A stretch of 64,000 nt of DNA from Thalassorhabdomicrobium marinisediminis. GTDB taxonomy: Bacteria > Pseudomonadota > Alphaproteobacteria > Rhodobacterales > Rhodobacteraceae. Shown here in pieces: positions 25,924-35,897 of the stretch. The notes beneath the pieces are model-generated. The model saw only the letters and a program-made list of their open reading frames with translations. It did not search any database and was not told the DNA's origin. Made by a program: the position numbers and the translations under genes. Where the stretch lies: assembly GCF_003072065.1 (NCBI RefSeq), contig NZ_QCYG01000006.1, positions 186,001 to 250,000 of the forward strand. Direction: 5' to 3'. Within the stretch, counting starts at the first letter, position 1, and every line of letters begins with the position of its first letter.

Positions 25924-26609
25924 AACTCTCGGCCCCACTGCGCGCCTTTCAGGACCGGCTTGGCCACAGCTTCGCCAAGCCGGAACTGCTGATCCGCGCC
26001 GTGACCCATTCTTCCATGTCCTCGCCCCATCGTGACGACAACCAGCGGCTGGAATTTCTCGGCGACCGTGTGTTGGGACTGGTGATGGCCGAGGCGCTGC
26101 TCAAGGCCGACCCCACCGCGCCCGAGGGTCTGTTGGCCCCGCGCTACAACGCCCTTGTCCGCAAGGAAGCTTGCGCCGACGTGGCCCGCCAGATCCAACT
26201 GGGCGATGTGATCAAACTGGGCCGGTCGGAGATGCTCACCGGCGGCCGCCGGAAAGAGGCCTTGCTTGGCGATGCCATGGAGGCGGTGATCGCCGCCGTT
26301 TATCTGGATGCCGGGTTCGAGGCCGCACAGGCGCGGATCATCGCCCTGTGGGGGGACCGGATCGAGAACGTCGAGGCCGACGCCCGCGACCCGAAGTCCG
26401 CCTTGCAGGAATGGGCGCAGGGCCAGGGTGAAGAGCCGCCGAAATACGTCGAAATCGACCGCGACGGGCCCGATCATGCGCCGGTCTTCACCATCGAGGC
26501 GCGCCTGCAATCCGGCCCCGCCGAACAGGCCCGCGCCCCCAGCAAACGTCAGGCCGAGCAGGCCGCTGCGAAGGCCCTTTTGGCCCGCGTCCAAGGAGAC
26601 GACACATGA
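25920..26609 (+). CDS. rnc: Ribonuclease III
   Basis: RNase III cleaves double-stranded RNA in rRNA and mRNA processing. The 229-residue protein has [15 protein letters not shown] (metal-binding Glu and Asp), [17 protein letters not shown], and a C-terminal dsRNA-binding domain (residues about 155-225, [13 protein letters not shown]). It starts with GTG in a GTGA overlap with lepB and ends in an ATGA overlap with era. Confidence 0.96.
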   Translation: MKLSAPLRAFQDRLGHSFAKPELLIRAVTHSSMSSPHRDDNQRLEFLGDRVLGLVMAEALLKADPTAPEGLLAPRYNALVRKEACADVARQIQLGDVIKLGRSEMLTGGRRKEALLGDAMEAVIAAVYLDAGFEAAQARIIALWGDRIENVEADARDPKSALQEWAQGQGEEPPKYVEIDRDGPDHAPVFTIEARLQSGPAEQARAPSKRQAEQAAAKALLARVQGDDT

Positions 26610-27526
26610 CCGAGACCCCGCAGACCCGCGCCGGCTTCGTGGCCCTTATCGGAGAGCCGAACGCAGGCAAATCCACGCTTCTAAACCGCATGGTCGGGGC
26701 CAAGGTCTCGATCGTGACGCACAAGGTCCAGACCACCCGCGCGCGCATTCGCGGGGTGGCCATCGAAGGCGACAGCCAAATCGTTTTCGTCGACACCCCC
26801 GGCCTGTTCCAGCCGAAACGCCGGCTGGATCGCGCCATGGTTGCCGCCGCCTGGAGCGGCGTTGCCGATGCCGATGTGGTCGTCCTGCTGATCGAAGCGC
26901 ACCGCGGCATCACCAAGGGGGTGGAAGCCATTCTCGAGCGGTTGGCCGAGGTCGGCACCAACCGCACCATCGCGCTGGCCATCAACAAGATCGACCGGGT
27001 CGAATCGCCGGTGCTGCTGGGTCTGACCAAAGAGCTCAACGACCGCTTTCCCTTTGCCGAAACCTTCCTGATCTCGGCCGAACGGGGCCACGGCGTCGAC
27101 ACCCTGCGCCACTGGCTGGCCGAGCAGATGCCGGAAGAACCATGGCTCTACCCCGAGGACCAGATCGCCGATCTGCCCATGCGGATGATCGCCGCCGAAA
27201 TCACCCGCGAAAAGCTCATCCTGCGGCTGCATCAAGAATTGCCCTACCAACTCACCGTCGAGACAGAGAACTGGGAAGAGCGCAAGGACGGCTCTGCCAG
27301 GATCGACCAGATCATCTATGTCATGCGCGACGGCCACAAAGGCATCGTGCTGGGCAACCGCGGTGAGACGATCAAGGCCGTCAGCCAAGCCGCCCGCGCG
27401 GAATTGATGGAGTTCATGGGCCGCAAGGTGCATCTGTTCTTGCAGGTCAAAGTGCGCCCCGGCTGGCTTGAGGAATCCGAGCGCTACTCGGAAATGGGCC
27501 TCGACTTCAAGGACGGCAACGTGTGA
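26606..27526 (+). CDS. era: GTPase Era
   Basis: Era binds 16S rRNA and helps 30S subunit maturation. The 306-residue protein has [16 protein letters not shown] (G1), DTPGLF (G3), NKIDRV (G4) and a C-terminal KH domain (about 205-295, [19 protein letters not shown]). It overlaps rnc and the DUF1491 gene by 4 nt each. Confidence 0.97.
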   Translation: MTETPQTRAGFVALIGEPNAGKSTLLNRMVGAKVSIVTHKVQTTRARIRGVAIEGDSQIVFVDTPGLFQPKRRLDRAMVAAAWSGVADADVVVLLIEAHRGITKGVEAILERLAEVGTNRTIALAINKIDRVESPVLLGLTKELNDRFPFAETFLISAERGHGVDTLRHWLAEQMPEEPWLYPEDQIADLPMRMIAAEITREKLILRLHQELPYQLTVETENWEERKDGSARIDQIIYVMRDGHKGIVLGNRGETIKAVSQAARAELMEFMGRKVHLFLQVKVRPGWLEESERYSEMGLDFKDGNV

Positions 27527-27855
27527 GCGCACGCCTCACCTCCGAGCTTTGGGTCGCCGCCTATCTGACCCGCCTTCGCCTTCTCGACATTCCCGCCTTT
27601 GTTGTCCGTAAGGGCGACGCAACGGCCGGTGCGGTTCTCGTCAAGCTCAACACCCTCGACGGGCGGGCGCAGGCCTTCCAACGGCAGTTCGATCTGATGA
27701 GCGGTGAGCGCGCTTGGGTGCCGCTGGCCGAAGGCGATGAAGCTGACGTCGATGCCTCGCTCGACCGTCAATCCGGTTTTGACCCCGATCTCTGGGTGAT
27801 CGAAGTCGAGGATCGTCAGGGGCGGCATTTGCTTGATGACCCCTCGCTGACCTAG
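27523..27855 (+). CDS. DUF1491 family protein
   Basis: This 110-residue soluble protein matches the alphaproteobacterial DUF1491 family: LTSELWVAAYLTRL, VRKGDATAGAVLVKLN and DPDLWVIEVEDRQGRHLL. It starts with GTG in an overlap with era and is followed 9 nt later by recO. The function is unknown; consistent linkage to era and recO is the only hint. Confidence 0.86.
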   Translation: MSARLTSELWVAAYLTRLRLLDIPAFVVRKGDATAGAVLVKLNTLDGRAQAFQRQFDLMSGERAWVPLAEGDEADVDASLDRQSGFDPDLWVIEVEDRQGRHLLDDPSLT

Positions 27856-27864
27856 GCTTGCCCC

Positions 27865-28593
27865 ATGATAGAATGGCGCGATCAGGGGGCCCTGCTGAAG
27901 GTCCGCAAACACGGTGAGACCGCCGCGATCATCGAGGTTTTCACCGAGAGCATGGGCAAGGCATCGGGCATTGTGCGCGGCGGCACCAGCCGGAAGATTG
28001 CGCCGCTTCTGCAACCCGGTGCGCAGCTTGATGTGACGTGGAAAGCGCGGCTGGAAAGCCATTTGGGCAGTTTCACCGTAGAGCCGGTGCGCAGCCGCGC
28101 CGCACTCGTCATGCAGGACCGGCTGGCGCTGGCGGGCCTCAACGCCGTCACCGCGCTGCTGGCCTTTGTGCTGCCCGACAGAGAGGCGCATCCGCCGCTT
28201 TATGCACGCTCTGTGGCGCTTCTTGATCTCTTGGGCCAGAACGACGTCTGGCCGATGGCCTATCTGCAATGGGAGGTGGCCCTGCTGGAAGAGATGGGCT
28301 TCGCCCTTGACCTGACCGCCTGCGCGGTCTCGGGCCAGAACGACGATCTGTTCTATGTCTCACCGCGCACGGGGCGGGCGGTGTCCCGCACCGCCGCCGG
28401 TGACTGGGCCGACCGTCTGCTGCCCTTGCCGCATGTGTTGCTCGGCAAGGGAGAAGCCGACATTCCCGACATTCTCGAAGCGCTGCGGACCACGGGGCAC
28501 TTCCTGCACAACCACCTTGCCCGCTCGCTTGGCGACCGGCCCCTGCCAGAGGCCCGCCAGCGGCTCTTGTCCGTTATGGAGCGGTTTGGTTAA
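27865..28593 (+). CDS. recO: DNA repair protein RecO
   Basis: RecO loads RecA onto SSB-coated DNA with RecR. The 242-residue protein starts [28 protein letters not shown], an OB-fold typical of alphaproteobacterial RecO, followed by the helical domain with [18 protein letters not shown] and [11 protein letters not shown]. It closes the acpS-recO run and converges on the META-domain gene with overlapping stops. Confidence 0.95.
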   Translation: MIEWRDQGALLKVRKHGETAAIIEVFTESMGKASGIVRGGTSRKIAPLLQPGAQLDVTWKARLESHLGSFTVEPVRSRAALVMQDRLALAGLNAVTALLAFVLPDREAHPPLYARSVALLDLLGQNDVWPMAYLQWEVALLEEMGFALDLTACAVSGQNDDLFYVSPRTGRAVSRTAAGDWADRLLPLPHVLLGKGEADIPDILEALRTTGHFLHNHLARSLGDRPLPEARQRLLSVMERFG

Positions 28594-28979
28594 CGCGGCT
28601 CAAAGACCATCTTGCGGCCGTCGCCGTTGGACAGGATCAGCGCCGCGTCGTTCAACTCCGCGGTCGTCATCTCTTCCAGCGCAGCAAAGAACGTATCCTC
28701 GGCCACCAGATCCGGACAGGCCATTTTTGTCGCCCCCACCGCGTCAAGCGCAAAGGTCGGGTATTCGCTGGTCAGGCTGCCGAAGTAGCTGTTGCACGGC
28801 GCCTGACCGACAACGCGGCCCGCTTCGGGAAACTGGATGGTGGCCGTCTCGGTGAAGGCGGCGCCGTCCAGTTCGACAAGGTGATATTCTGGCTCGCCCA
28901 CCGGATAGTCCGAGGTCGCCCCACCGGGGAGGCATGCGGTCGCCAATGCGAAAGACGTGAGTGCGATGATCTGTTTCAT
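28590..28979 (-). CDS. META-domain (HslJ-like) secreted protein
   Basis: The 129-residue protein has an N-terminal signal ending LATACLPGG, which is near a lipobox but has Ala at -3. The mature part carries META/HslJ features: [44 protein letters not shown], then FFAALEEM. HslJ proteins are small envelope proteins of unclear function. Two Cys (in PCNSY and MACPD) may form a disulfide. Confidence 0.82.
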   Translation of the reverse strand: MKQIIALTSFALATACLPGGATSDYPVGEPEYHLVELDGAAFTETATIQFPEAGRVVGQAPCNSYFGSLTSEYPTFALDAVGATKMACPDLVAEDTFFAALEEMTTAELNDAALILSNGDGRKMVFEPR

Positions 28980-29121
28980 GCCGCCTTAGCTAAACCGCAC
29001 ACCGCGGATGTAAAGCCACGTGTGCGGGGCGGGTCGGCCCCTGCGTGGTTTCCTGCCGAAAGGCGGCGGGACGGCGCGTGGCGGTGCGATCACGTATCCT
29101 TGTGTTTCGCGTGCCGGCGTC

Positions 29122-29144
29122 CAATCGGTCCACTGGACCGATTG
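29122..29144. promoter_or_regulatory. 23-nt perfect palindrome just past mcd
   Basis: Arms CAATCGGTCCA and TGGACCGATTG flank a single C. It lies 10 nt past the mcd stop on the minus strand, in the 175-nt spacer before the META gene start. A terminator role is possible, but there is no T run. Confidence 0.4.
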
Positions 29145-29154
29145 CGCGGTGTGG

Positions 29155-30825
29155 CTAGAGGATGCGGCGCGCGATGACTTGAGCTTGTATTTCGCCGGCA
29201 CCCTCAAAGATGTTGAGGACGCGGGCGTCGCAGAGGATGCGGCTGATCTTGTATTCCAGCGCGAACCCGTTGCCCCCGTGGATCTGCAACCCGTTGTCCG
29301 CCGCCGCCCATGCCACACGCGCGCCCAGCAGTTTGGCCATCCCCGCCTCGACGTCGCAGCGCCGCCCCTCATCCTTCTCGAAGGCCGAGAAGTAAGTGAG
29401 CTGCCGCGCGATCATGATCTCAACTGCCATCATCGCCAACTTGTTGGCCACGCGGGGAAATTCGATAAGGCTCTTGCCAAACTGCTTGCGGTCCTGCGCG
29501 TATTGCATCGCCACGTCCAGCGCCGAACAGGCCACGCCCACGGCGCGGGCGGCGGTCTGGATGCGCGCACTCTCGAAGGTTTCCATCAACTGCTTGAAGC
29601 CCTTGCCCTCTTCGCCGCCCAGAAGGTTCTCTCCCTTCACGGCGAACCCGTCGAAGGCCAGCTCATATTCCTTCATGCCGCGATAGCCGAGCACTTCGAT
29701 CTCGCCGCCGGTCATCCCGTCGGTGGGGAAGGGGTTGGCGTCGTCGCCGGGGGTTTTCTCGGCCAGAAACATCGACAGACCCTTGTAGTCCGACGAGGCC
29801 GGATCGGTTCGCGCCAGAAGCGTCATCACATGGGTGCGCGCGGCGTGGGTGATCCAGGTCTTGTTGCCGGTGATCCGGTAGTCGTCGCCCTCTTTCACCG
29901 CGCGGGTGCGCAGGGCGCCAAGGTCCGATCCGGTGTTGGGCTCGGTGAACACAGCGGTGGGCAGCTTCTCACCGCTCGCAAGCGCGGGCAGCCAGTGGTG
30001 CTTCTGGTCTTCCGTGCCACCTGCAAGGATCAACTCCGCCGCGATCTCGGACCGGGTCCCAAGGCTGCCCACGCCGATGAAGCCGCGCGACAGCTCTTCG
30101 GAGACGACGCACATAGAGGCTTTGGACAGGCCGAAGCCGCCGTATTCCTCGGGGATCGTCAGGCCGAAGACCCCCATCTCGGCCAGTTCGTCGATCACGT
30201 CCATGGGGATCAGATCGTCGTTCAGATGCCAGTCCTGCGCGTAGGGTTCGACCTTTTCCACAGCATAGCGGCGGAACTGGTCGCGGATCATCTCAAGCTC
30301 GTCTTCCAGTCCGGTCGCGCCGATCGTCACCTCGGCGCTGCGTTCCTGCACCAAGGTCACGAGCCGCAGCCGCGCCTGTTGCGTGTTGCCGCGCTGGATC
30401 AGGGTCGCCGCCGCTCCGCGCCGCAGGCTGCCCATCTGATCGTCGCTCAGCCCAATGTCGGAAAGTCGCAGGATTTCACCCTGATTCATCGGGATGCCGC
30501 CCGCGATCTGGGCTGTGTATTCACCGAAGGCGATCTGGTGGATCAGTTGCTCGACCTCGCCAAAGGTGCCTTGCGCGTTGAGCTTTTCGGCCCAAGCCTG
30601 CATCTGGGCCAAAGCCTCGACATAGGTCGCGAGCCATGCCAGCCCGTGTGATGCAGTCTGCTCCACCTCAATCCGCGCGGCCGAGACGCGACCGTCGACG
30701 ACGACCAGCTCTTGCAGGCAAGACTTGGCCGCATCCAGAAGCTCGTGCAGGACGGGCAGCGCCTCGGCGGTGGTGCTCAGGAGATCCGGCAGGACAACGG
30801 GGCGGTTATGGGCGTCGAGGGGCAT
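29155..30825 (-). CDS. mcd: (2S)-methylsuccinyl-CoA dehydrogenase Mcd
   Basis: Mcd oxidises methylsuccinyl-CoA to mesaconyl-CoA in the ethylmalonyl-CoA pathway. The 556-residue length and a helical N-terminal extension of about 160 residues before the acyl-CoA dehydrogenase core are typical of Mcd and unlike ordinary 380-residue enzymes. The core shows VFGLTIPEEYGGFGLSK, AVFTEPNTGSDLGAL, GNKTWITHAAR, YAQDRKQFGKSL, QIHGGNGFALEY and NIFEGAGEIQAQ. ATG 30825 has AAGGAG upstream. No ccr or ecm gene lies in the window. Electrons would pass to EtfAB. Confidence 0.88.
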   Translation of the reverse strand: MPLDAHNRPVVLPDLLSTTAEALPVLHELLDAAKSCLQELVVVDGRVSAARIEVEQTASHGLAWLATYVEALAQMQAWAEKLNAQGTFGEVEQLIHQIAFGEYTAQIAGGIPMNQGEILRLSDIGLSDDQMGSLRRGAAATLIQRGNTQQARLRLVTLVQERSAEVTIGATGLEDELEMIRDQFRRYAVEKVEPYAQDWHLNDDLIPMDVIDELAEMGVFGLTIPEEYGGFGLSKASMCVVSEELSRGFIGVGSLGTRSEIAAELILAGGTEDQKHHWLPALASGEKLPTAVFTEPNTGSDLGALRTRAVKEGDDYRITGNKTWITHAARTHVMTLLARTDPASSDYKGLSMFLAEKTPGDDANPFPTDGMTGGEIEVLGYRGMKEYELAFDGFAVKGENLLGGEEGKGFKQLMETFESARIQTAARAVGVACSALDVAMQYAQDRKQFGKSLIEFPRVANKLAMMAVEIMIARQLTYFSAFEKDEGRRCDVEAGMAKLLGARVAWAAADNGLQIHGGNGFALEYKISRILCDARVLNIFEGAGEIQAQVIARRIL

Positions 30826-30863
30826 GGCGACTCCTTTGTTGTGCAGGTGCAGCAATATCTGCT

Positions 30864-30881
30864 TTGCGATTGCAGCGCAAT
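30864..30881. promoter_or_regulatory. Nested inverted repeats upstream of mcd
   Basis: ATTGC-AGC-GCAAT (30869-30881) lies inside TTGCG-N7-CGCAA (30864-30880), about 40-56 nt before the mcd start. Position and symmetry fit an operator; the regulator is unknown. Confidence 0.3.
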
Positions 30882-30957
30882 AATAATTCGTCTCGTCGGT
30901 GGGATGCGAACGAAAGTAACCGATTGGGTGCGTGGTCGGCAGGCGCGTCCTTTTGGT

Positions 30958-31509
30958 TCAGGACAGCGGATCCTGATACCCGCAAGCGTTGGCAAGCTCG
31001 GGCAGGGCGGCGGGCGGCACGACGGTGAACGACACCTGATACAGAATTTCCCCCGCCGCTTCCGCGGTCATCGTCCATTCGCCCAAGGCAAGCTCATAGG
31101 GGTAATCGAATTGATAGAAGGTGATGCTCGGGGAGTGCGACGTGCTGAGGCTGGTGACGAAGCTTTGCCGCGTGGCCCCCTTGCCCGCACCGGTGAACGG
31201 CGGATGGGTCACAGTCATCGTCACGCCGTCCTGCCCGAAGTCCCCCTTCAGCCCCGCGCGCACGCCAAAGCCGATGCCGATCACCGCCGGAACGCGCGGG
31301 CCGGGGCTGACGAAGGGCGGCGCTTCGTCGATGACATGGGTGGTTCCGGCGACGGTGTCCGGTGCGGCGCGCGTCTCTAGGCTGTCCTGCGCGCAAAGCA
31401 CACCGGCCTTGAAGAACCCCAGACGGGGCGAGGTAGAGGTGGCGTCCTGCGAAACAGCAGCGCCCCCACCAAGGGTGAGGGCGCAAACCGTAGTCAAAAG
31501 CAGGCGCAT
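30958..31509 (-). CDS. DUF3859-domain secreted protein
   Basis: The 183-residue protein has a signal peptide (MRLLLTTVCALTLGGGAAVS) and a beta-rich body with VIGIGFGVRAGL, MTVTHPPF and YQFDYPYELALGEWTMTAEAAGEILYQVSFTVV, in line with the DUF3859 family. It lies 9 nt downstream of pckA on the same strand and may be cotranscribed. The function is unknown. Confidence 0.8.
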   Translation of the reverse strand: MRLLLTTVCALTLGGGAAVSQDATSTSPRLGFFKAGVLCAQDSLETRAAPDTVAGTTHVIDEAPPFVSPGPRVPAVIGIGFGVRAGLKGDFGQDGVTMTVTHPPFTGAGKGATRQSFVTSLSTSHSPSITFYQFDYPYELALGEWTMTAEAAGEILYQVSFTVVPPAALPELANACGYQDPLS

Positions 31510-31518
31510 CAATCGGAC

Positions 31519-33117
31519 CTAACCGATCGCGGCGGCTTTGACGTCTTCGTCGATGAACGGCACGTATTGCGCGAAATTGTCGGCGAACATGGTCACCAGC
31601 TTTTGCGCCTGTGCGTCATAGGCGTCGCCATCGGCCCAAGTGCTGCGCGGATTCAACAGGCTGTCGTCTACACCGTCACAAGCCACCGGCACGTCGAAGC
31701 CGAAGTTGGCGTCCTTGCGGAACTGGCCCTCGACCAGCGTGCCATTCAGCGCCGAGGTCAACAGCGCCCGCGTCGCCTTGATCGGCATCCGGCTGCCGGT
31801 GCCATAGGCGCCGCCGGTCCAGCCGGTGTTCACCAACCAGCAGGTCGCGCCGTGGCTTGCGATTTTCTTGCGCAGCAGATTGCCGTAAACCTCGGGCCGG
31901 CGCGGCATAAAGGGGGCGCCAAAACAGGTCGAGAATGTGGGCTCGGGCTCGGTCACGCCGCGTTCGGTGCCCGCGACCTTCGAGGTGAAGCCAGACAGGA
32001 AGTGATACATCGCCTGCGCCGGGGTCAGCCGCGCGATGGGGGGCAGGACGCCGAAGGCATCGCAGGTCAGCATGATGATGTTCTTCGGATGGCCGCCAAG
32101 CGCCGTGTCCGAAGCGTTGCTGATGTAATCCAGCGGATAGGCGCAGCGCATGTTGGCCGTGAGGCTGTCATCCTCGAAGTCGAGCTCGAGCGTTTCGGGG
32201 TCGAACACCATGTTCTCGATCACCGTGCCGGGCATCTGCGTCGTGGCGTAGATTTCCGGCTCGGCCTCGGGGTTGAGGCCGATGGTCTTGGCGTAGCAGC
32301 CCCCCTCGAAGTTGAAGATGCCGCGGTCGGACCAGCCGTGCTCATCATCGCCGATCAGCGTGCGGTTGGGGTCGGCGGACAGGGTCGTCTTGCCGGTGCC
32401 GGACAGGCCGAAGAACACGGCGCTGTCGACAGGATTGTCCTTGGCGTGGTTGGCCGAGCAGTGCATCGGCATGATGCCTTTCTCGGGCAGCAGATAGTTG
32501 AGCAGCGTAAAGACCGATTTCTTGTTCTCGCCCGCGTACTCCGTGCCCGCAATCAGGATGATCTTGCGGTCGAAATTCATCGTGATGACGGTCTCGGACC
32601 GGCAGCCGTGCCGCTCGGGGTCGGCCTTGAAGCTCGGGCAGTTGATGACGGTCCATTCCGGCGTGAAGCCTTCCACGTCGGACGCCTCGGGGCGCCGCAT
32701 CAGATGGCGGATGAACAGCCCGTGCCAGGCCAGTTCCGTCACGAAGCGCACGTCCACCCGGTGGGCGGGGTCGGCGCCGCCGAACAGGTCCTGCACGAAG
32801 TAGTCCTTACCAGCCATATGGGCGATCACGTCGTCATAAAGCACGTCGAACTTCGCCGGCTCCATCGCGGCGTTGTTGTCCCACCAGATCGTGTCTTCGG
32901 TGGTGGCCGACCGGACGATGTGCTTGTCCTTGGGCGAGCGGCCGGTGAACTTGCCGGTGGCCACCAGAAAGGTGCCCCCCTTGCCCAGCTGCCCTTCGTC
33001 ACGCTTGAGCGCTTCGGCGATCAGATCGTCGGCGGAGTAGTTGTAATAGACGTGGCCCAAACCGCTGATGCCCTGATCGGGCAGCTTCATGGAAGGGTTG
33101 ACCGTGCCGTGGTCCAT
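31519..33117 (-). CDS. pckA: Phosphoenolpyruvate carboxykinase (ATP)
   Basis: PckA converts oxaloacetate to PEP in gluconeogenesis. The 532-residue protein has [16 protein letters not shown], the kinase loop [25 protein letters not shown], and [13 protein letters not shown] 33117 follows AGGAGTG. It is divergent from chvI; this adjacency is conserved in alphaproteobacteria, where ChvI and carbon-state regulators affect pckA. The upstream spacer has AGTTAGCGC direct repeats. Confidence 0.97.
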   Translation of the reverse strand: MDHGTVNPSMKLPDQGISGLGHVYYNYSADDLIAEALKRDEGQLGKGGTFLVATGKFTGRSPKDKHIVRSATTEDTIWWDNNAAMEPAKFDVLYDDVIAHMAGKDYFVQDLFGGADPAHRVDVRFVTELAWHGLFIRHLMRRPEASDVEGFTPEWTVINCPSFKADPERHGCRSETVITMNFDRKIILIAGTEYAGENKKSVFTLLNYLLPEKGIMPMHCSANHAKDNPVDSAVFFGLSGTGKTTLSADPNRTLIGDDEHGWSDRGIFNFEGGCYAKTIGLNPEAEPEIYATTQMPGTVIENMVFDPETLELDFEDDSLTANMRCAYPLDYISNASDTALGGHPKNIIMLTCDAFGVLPPIARLTPAQAMYHFLSGFTSKVAGTERGVTEPEPTFSTCFGAPFMPRRPEVYGNLLRKKIASHGATCWLVNTGWTGGAYGTGSRMPIKATRALLTSALNGTLVEGQFRKDANFGFDVPVACDGVDDSLLNPRSTWADGDAYDAQAQKLVTMFADNFAQYVPFIDEDVKAAAIG

Positions 33118-33447
33118 TGTCTCACTCCTAGAATATACCGGGGCAAACCGCCCCATGGGTCGGGCTTAACATGCAGCTTCAACGGGTGAACAGATGCCTT
33201 TGTCACAGTTAGCGCAATCAAGCCGAAGTTAGCGCCACCACATAGCGCGCCACCCGCCGCGACCGCCGCGCGCGGCGGATTATCCGGCAGGGAAGTGAGA
33301 CAAATTAGTCATTGGTTACCCATTTTAAGGCCACATAGGGGCAGCGATTGTCGGGATTTTTCAGTTTTGCATTGATTCGCTTGGCGCAAGTGGGGCAAGA
33401 CAAAGAAAAAACAGGCAATAATAACTGAGCAGTAGAGGGGCAGTAAC
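33118..33447. other. pckA/chvI divergent regulatory region
   Basis: This 330-nt gene-free spacer holds both promoters. AGTTAGCGC occurs twice (33207-33215 and 33227-33235), 20 nt apart in the same orientation, and a GC palindrome CCGCCGCG/CGCGGCGG lies at 33263-33278. The chvI-proximal part is AT-rich. A LacI- or OmpR-type regulator could bind the direct repeats. Confidence 0.45.
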
Positions 33448-34149
33448 ATGTCACGAATCGCACTTGTCGATGATGACCGGAATATTCTGACGTCCGTTCA
33501 AATCACGCTCGAGGCTGAAGGCTTCGACGTGGAAACCTATGCAGATGGCCAGCAAGCGCTGGATGCGTTCAACAAACGCCTTCCGGACATGGCCGTGCTC
33601 GACATCAAGATGCCGCGCATGGACGGGATGGACCTGCTGCAGCGGCTGCGGCAGAAAACCACCATGCCGGTGATCTTCCTGACCTCGAAGGATGACGAGA
33701 TCGACGAGGTTCTGGGCCTGCGCATGGGCGCCGACGACTACGTGAAGAAGCCGTTTTCCCAGCGGCTTCTGGTTGAGCGGATCCGCGCGCTGTTGCGGCG
33801 GCAGGATGCGATTTCCGGCGATCACGTGGAAGAGACGGAAGAAACCAAGACCCTTGTGCGGGGGGACCTTTCGATGGACCCGCTGCGCCACGCGGTGAAG
33901 TGGAAGGGCAAGGACGTCTCCTTGACCGTGACGGAATTCTTGTTGCTGCAGGCGCTGGCGCAACGGCCGGGTTTCGTGAAGTCGCGCGACCAGTTGATGG
34001 ACGTGGCCTATGACGATCAGGTCTATGTGGATGACCGCACCATCGACAGCCACATCAAGCGTTTGCGCAAGAAGATGCGCACCGCCGATGATGAGTTCTC
34101 GGCCATCGAGACGTTGTATGGTATCGGTTACCGGTACAACGAAGAATAG
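33448..34149 (+). CDS. chvI: Response regulator ChvI
   Basis: The 233-residue OmpR-family regulator has a receiver domain with Asp8-10 pocket, phosphoacceptor Asp52 ([11 protein letters not shown]) and conserved Lys in YVKKPF. A winged-helix DNA-binding domain follows ([41 protein letters not shown]). It is followed after 11 nt by the ChvG kinase and is divergent from pckA. ChvI/ChvG systems respond to acid and envelope state and influence carbon metabolism. Confidence 0.95.
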   Translation: MSRIALVDDDRNILTSVQITLEAEGFDVETYADGQQALDAFNKRLPDMAVLDIKMPRMDGMDLLQRLRQKTTMPVIFLTSKDDEIDEVLGLRMGADDYVKKPFSQRLLVERIRALLRRQDAISGDHVEETEETKTLVRGDLSMDPLRHAVKWKGKDVSLTVTEFLLLQALAQRPGFVKSRDQLMDVAYDDQVYVDDRTIDSHIKRLRKKMRTADDEFSAIETLYGIGYRYNEE

Positions 34150-34160
34150 ATAGGCACCCC

Positions 34161-35897
34161 ATGACGGTGGCCCCGAAAATCGACGTCCGTGATCTGAAGT
34201 CCGTTCGCGCTGCGGCGCGGGCGTCGAACAGTGTCGTTCTGGGGGACGACTTCGTGGCGCCGCGGCCGGATGATCCGCTGGCCAAACGCCCCCGCGGGCG
34301 GCGGCTGATGGACCTGCGCAAGTCCCCGTTGGCGCGCAAGATCATCATGTTCAACCTGCTGGCGCTGATCGTGGTCGTCGCGGGCGTCCTTTACCTCAAC
34401 CCCGCGCGGGACAACCTCGCCTATCAGCGTAGTTCCGCGCTGGTGAACGAGGTTGAGCTGATCGCAGACGTGTTCGAAGCGCAGTTTCCGGTAAGCGCAC
34501 CGGTCAACCTGATGTCCGGAGATGGCGCCGACGCGCGGATCACGCTGGAAAACCTCGACCTGCGGGGCGGGGTGGATGTCTATTTGTTCGACACTCAGGG
34601 CAACCTGATCGACCGCCGCTCCGATCCGGTGTCCGAGGACCCGCCGGTGCGCGGGCTCATACTTGATCGGCAAGGCGTGTTCCTGACCAAGATCCTGAGC
34701 GATCTGTGGTCCAGGGGCGTGGGCCTTTTCCGCAACAACACAGCTCCGGCACAGCCGGACCTGACCGAGGCGCTTGCCGCGAAGGTGCCCGAGACCCTGG
34801 CCGGCGGCACCTGGATCGAGACGCGGCGTGACCGCTCGGGCCGGTCCTATTTCAACGCCCAGACGCCCGTGGTGCAGCAGGGCGGCACGCCCGTCGGGGT
34901 GGTTGCGCTGGTCTCTGCCCCCGGTGAGCTTGACGCCCTTGTCGCCCGCGACCGCGAGCAGTTGTTGCAGATGTTCATGATCGGCATCCTGATCTCGGTG
35001 GTGATGAGCCTTGCTCTGGCGTCCACCATCGCCTTCCCGCTGTCCGACCTTGCCAAGGCGGCCGAACTGGGGCGCGAGAAGAACGCCCGCAAGATGTCGC
35101 CGCACCGGGTCCGCATTCCCGACCTGTCCGGCCGCCCGGACGAGATTGGCCGCCTATCCAGTGCCATGCGCGGCATGGTCTCCGCCCTGTTCGAACGCAT
35201 TGAAGGCAACGAACAATTCGCCGCCGACGTGGCGCATGAGATCAAGAACCCGCTGGCCTCGCTGCAATCCGCTGTGGGCACATTGCGGGTGGTCAAGAAC
35301 GACGATCAGCGTAACCGGATGCTGGATGTGATCGAACACGACGTGCAGCGCCTCGACCGGCTGGTCAGCGACATTTCCAACGCTTCGCGGCTGGACTCCG
35401 AGCTGGTGAAAGAGGAGGAGGAGTCCTTTAACCTGCTCAAAACGCTGGATCATCTGACTGAATATCTTGGCAATCAAGCGCGCGAAAAAGGCGTCGATTT
35501 TATCTCCGACCTGCCCGAAGGCTCGATCGAGATCATGGGGCTGGAAGGGCGGCTTGCGCAGGTCTTCGTCAACCTGATCTCCAACGCGATTTCCTTTTGC
35601 GAGGATGGTGATGCGATCCGCGTCTGGGTCCGCCGCAGGGAAAACCGTGTTCTGGTGGTGGTTGAGGACACCGGCCCGGGGATTCCCGAAGGCGCGCTGC
35701 AAAAGGTGTTCCAGCGGTTCTATTCCGAACGTCCCGAACAGCAGTTCGGCGACAATTCCGGGCTGGGGCTGGCGATTTCCAAGCAGATTGTCGAAGCCCA
35801 CGGCGGCGTGATCTGGGCCGAGAACATCCACCCCACCGATGCCGACATCGGATCGGAGCCTTTGGGCGCGCGCTTCGTGGTCGGCCTTCCGGTCTGA
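34161..35897 (+). CDS. chvG: Sensor histidine kinase ChvG
   Basis: The 578-residue inner-membrane kinase has a cytosolic N-terminus of about 55 residues, a first membrane helix (IIMFNLLALIVVVAGVLYL), a periplasmic sensor of about 200 residues, a second helix (MIGILISVVMSLALASTIAF) and a HAMP linker. A dimerisation helix with DVAHEIKNPLASLQ (His359) and an ATPase domain (FVNLISNAISF, DTGPGIPEGAL, GLGLAISKQIVEAHGG) follow. It is the cognate kinase for the adjacent ChvI. Confidence 0.95.
   Translation: MTVAPKIDVRDLKSVRAAARASNSVVLGDDFVAPRPDDPLAKRPRGRRLMDLRKSPLARKIIMFNLLALIVVVAGVLYLNPARDNLAYQRSSALVNEVELIADVFEAQFPVSAPVNLMSGDGADARITLENLDLRGGVDVYLFDTQGNLIDRRSDPVSEDPPVRGLILDRQGVFLTKILSDLWSRGVGLFRNNTAPAQPDLTEALAAKVPETLAGGTWIETRRDRSGRSYFNAQTPVVQQGGTPVGVVALVSAPGELDALVARDREQLLQMFMIGILISVVMSLALASTIAFPLSDLAKAAELGREKNARKMSPHRVRIPDLSGRPDEIGRLSSAMRGMVSALFERIEGNEQFAADVAHEIKNPLASLQSAVGTLRVVKNDDQRNRMLDVIEHDVQRLDRLVSDISNASRLDSELVKEEEESFNLLKTLDHLTEYLGNQAREKGVDFISDLPEGSIEIMGLEGRLAQVFVNLISNAISFCEDGDAIRVWVRRRENRVLVVVEDTGPGIPEGALQKVFQRFYSERPEQQFGDNSGLGLAISKQIVEAHGGVIWAENIHPTDADIGSEPLGARFVVGLPV

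Noticed and set aside
29020-30651. A 543-codon plus-strand frame over mcd
   Set aside because: Shadow of the acyl-CoA dehydrogenase gene, without domains.
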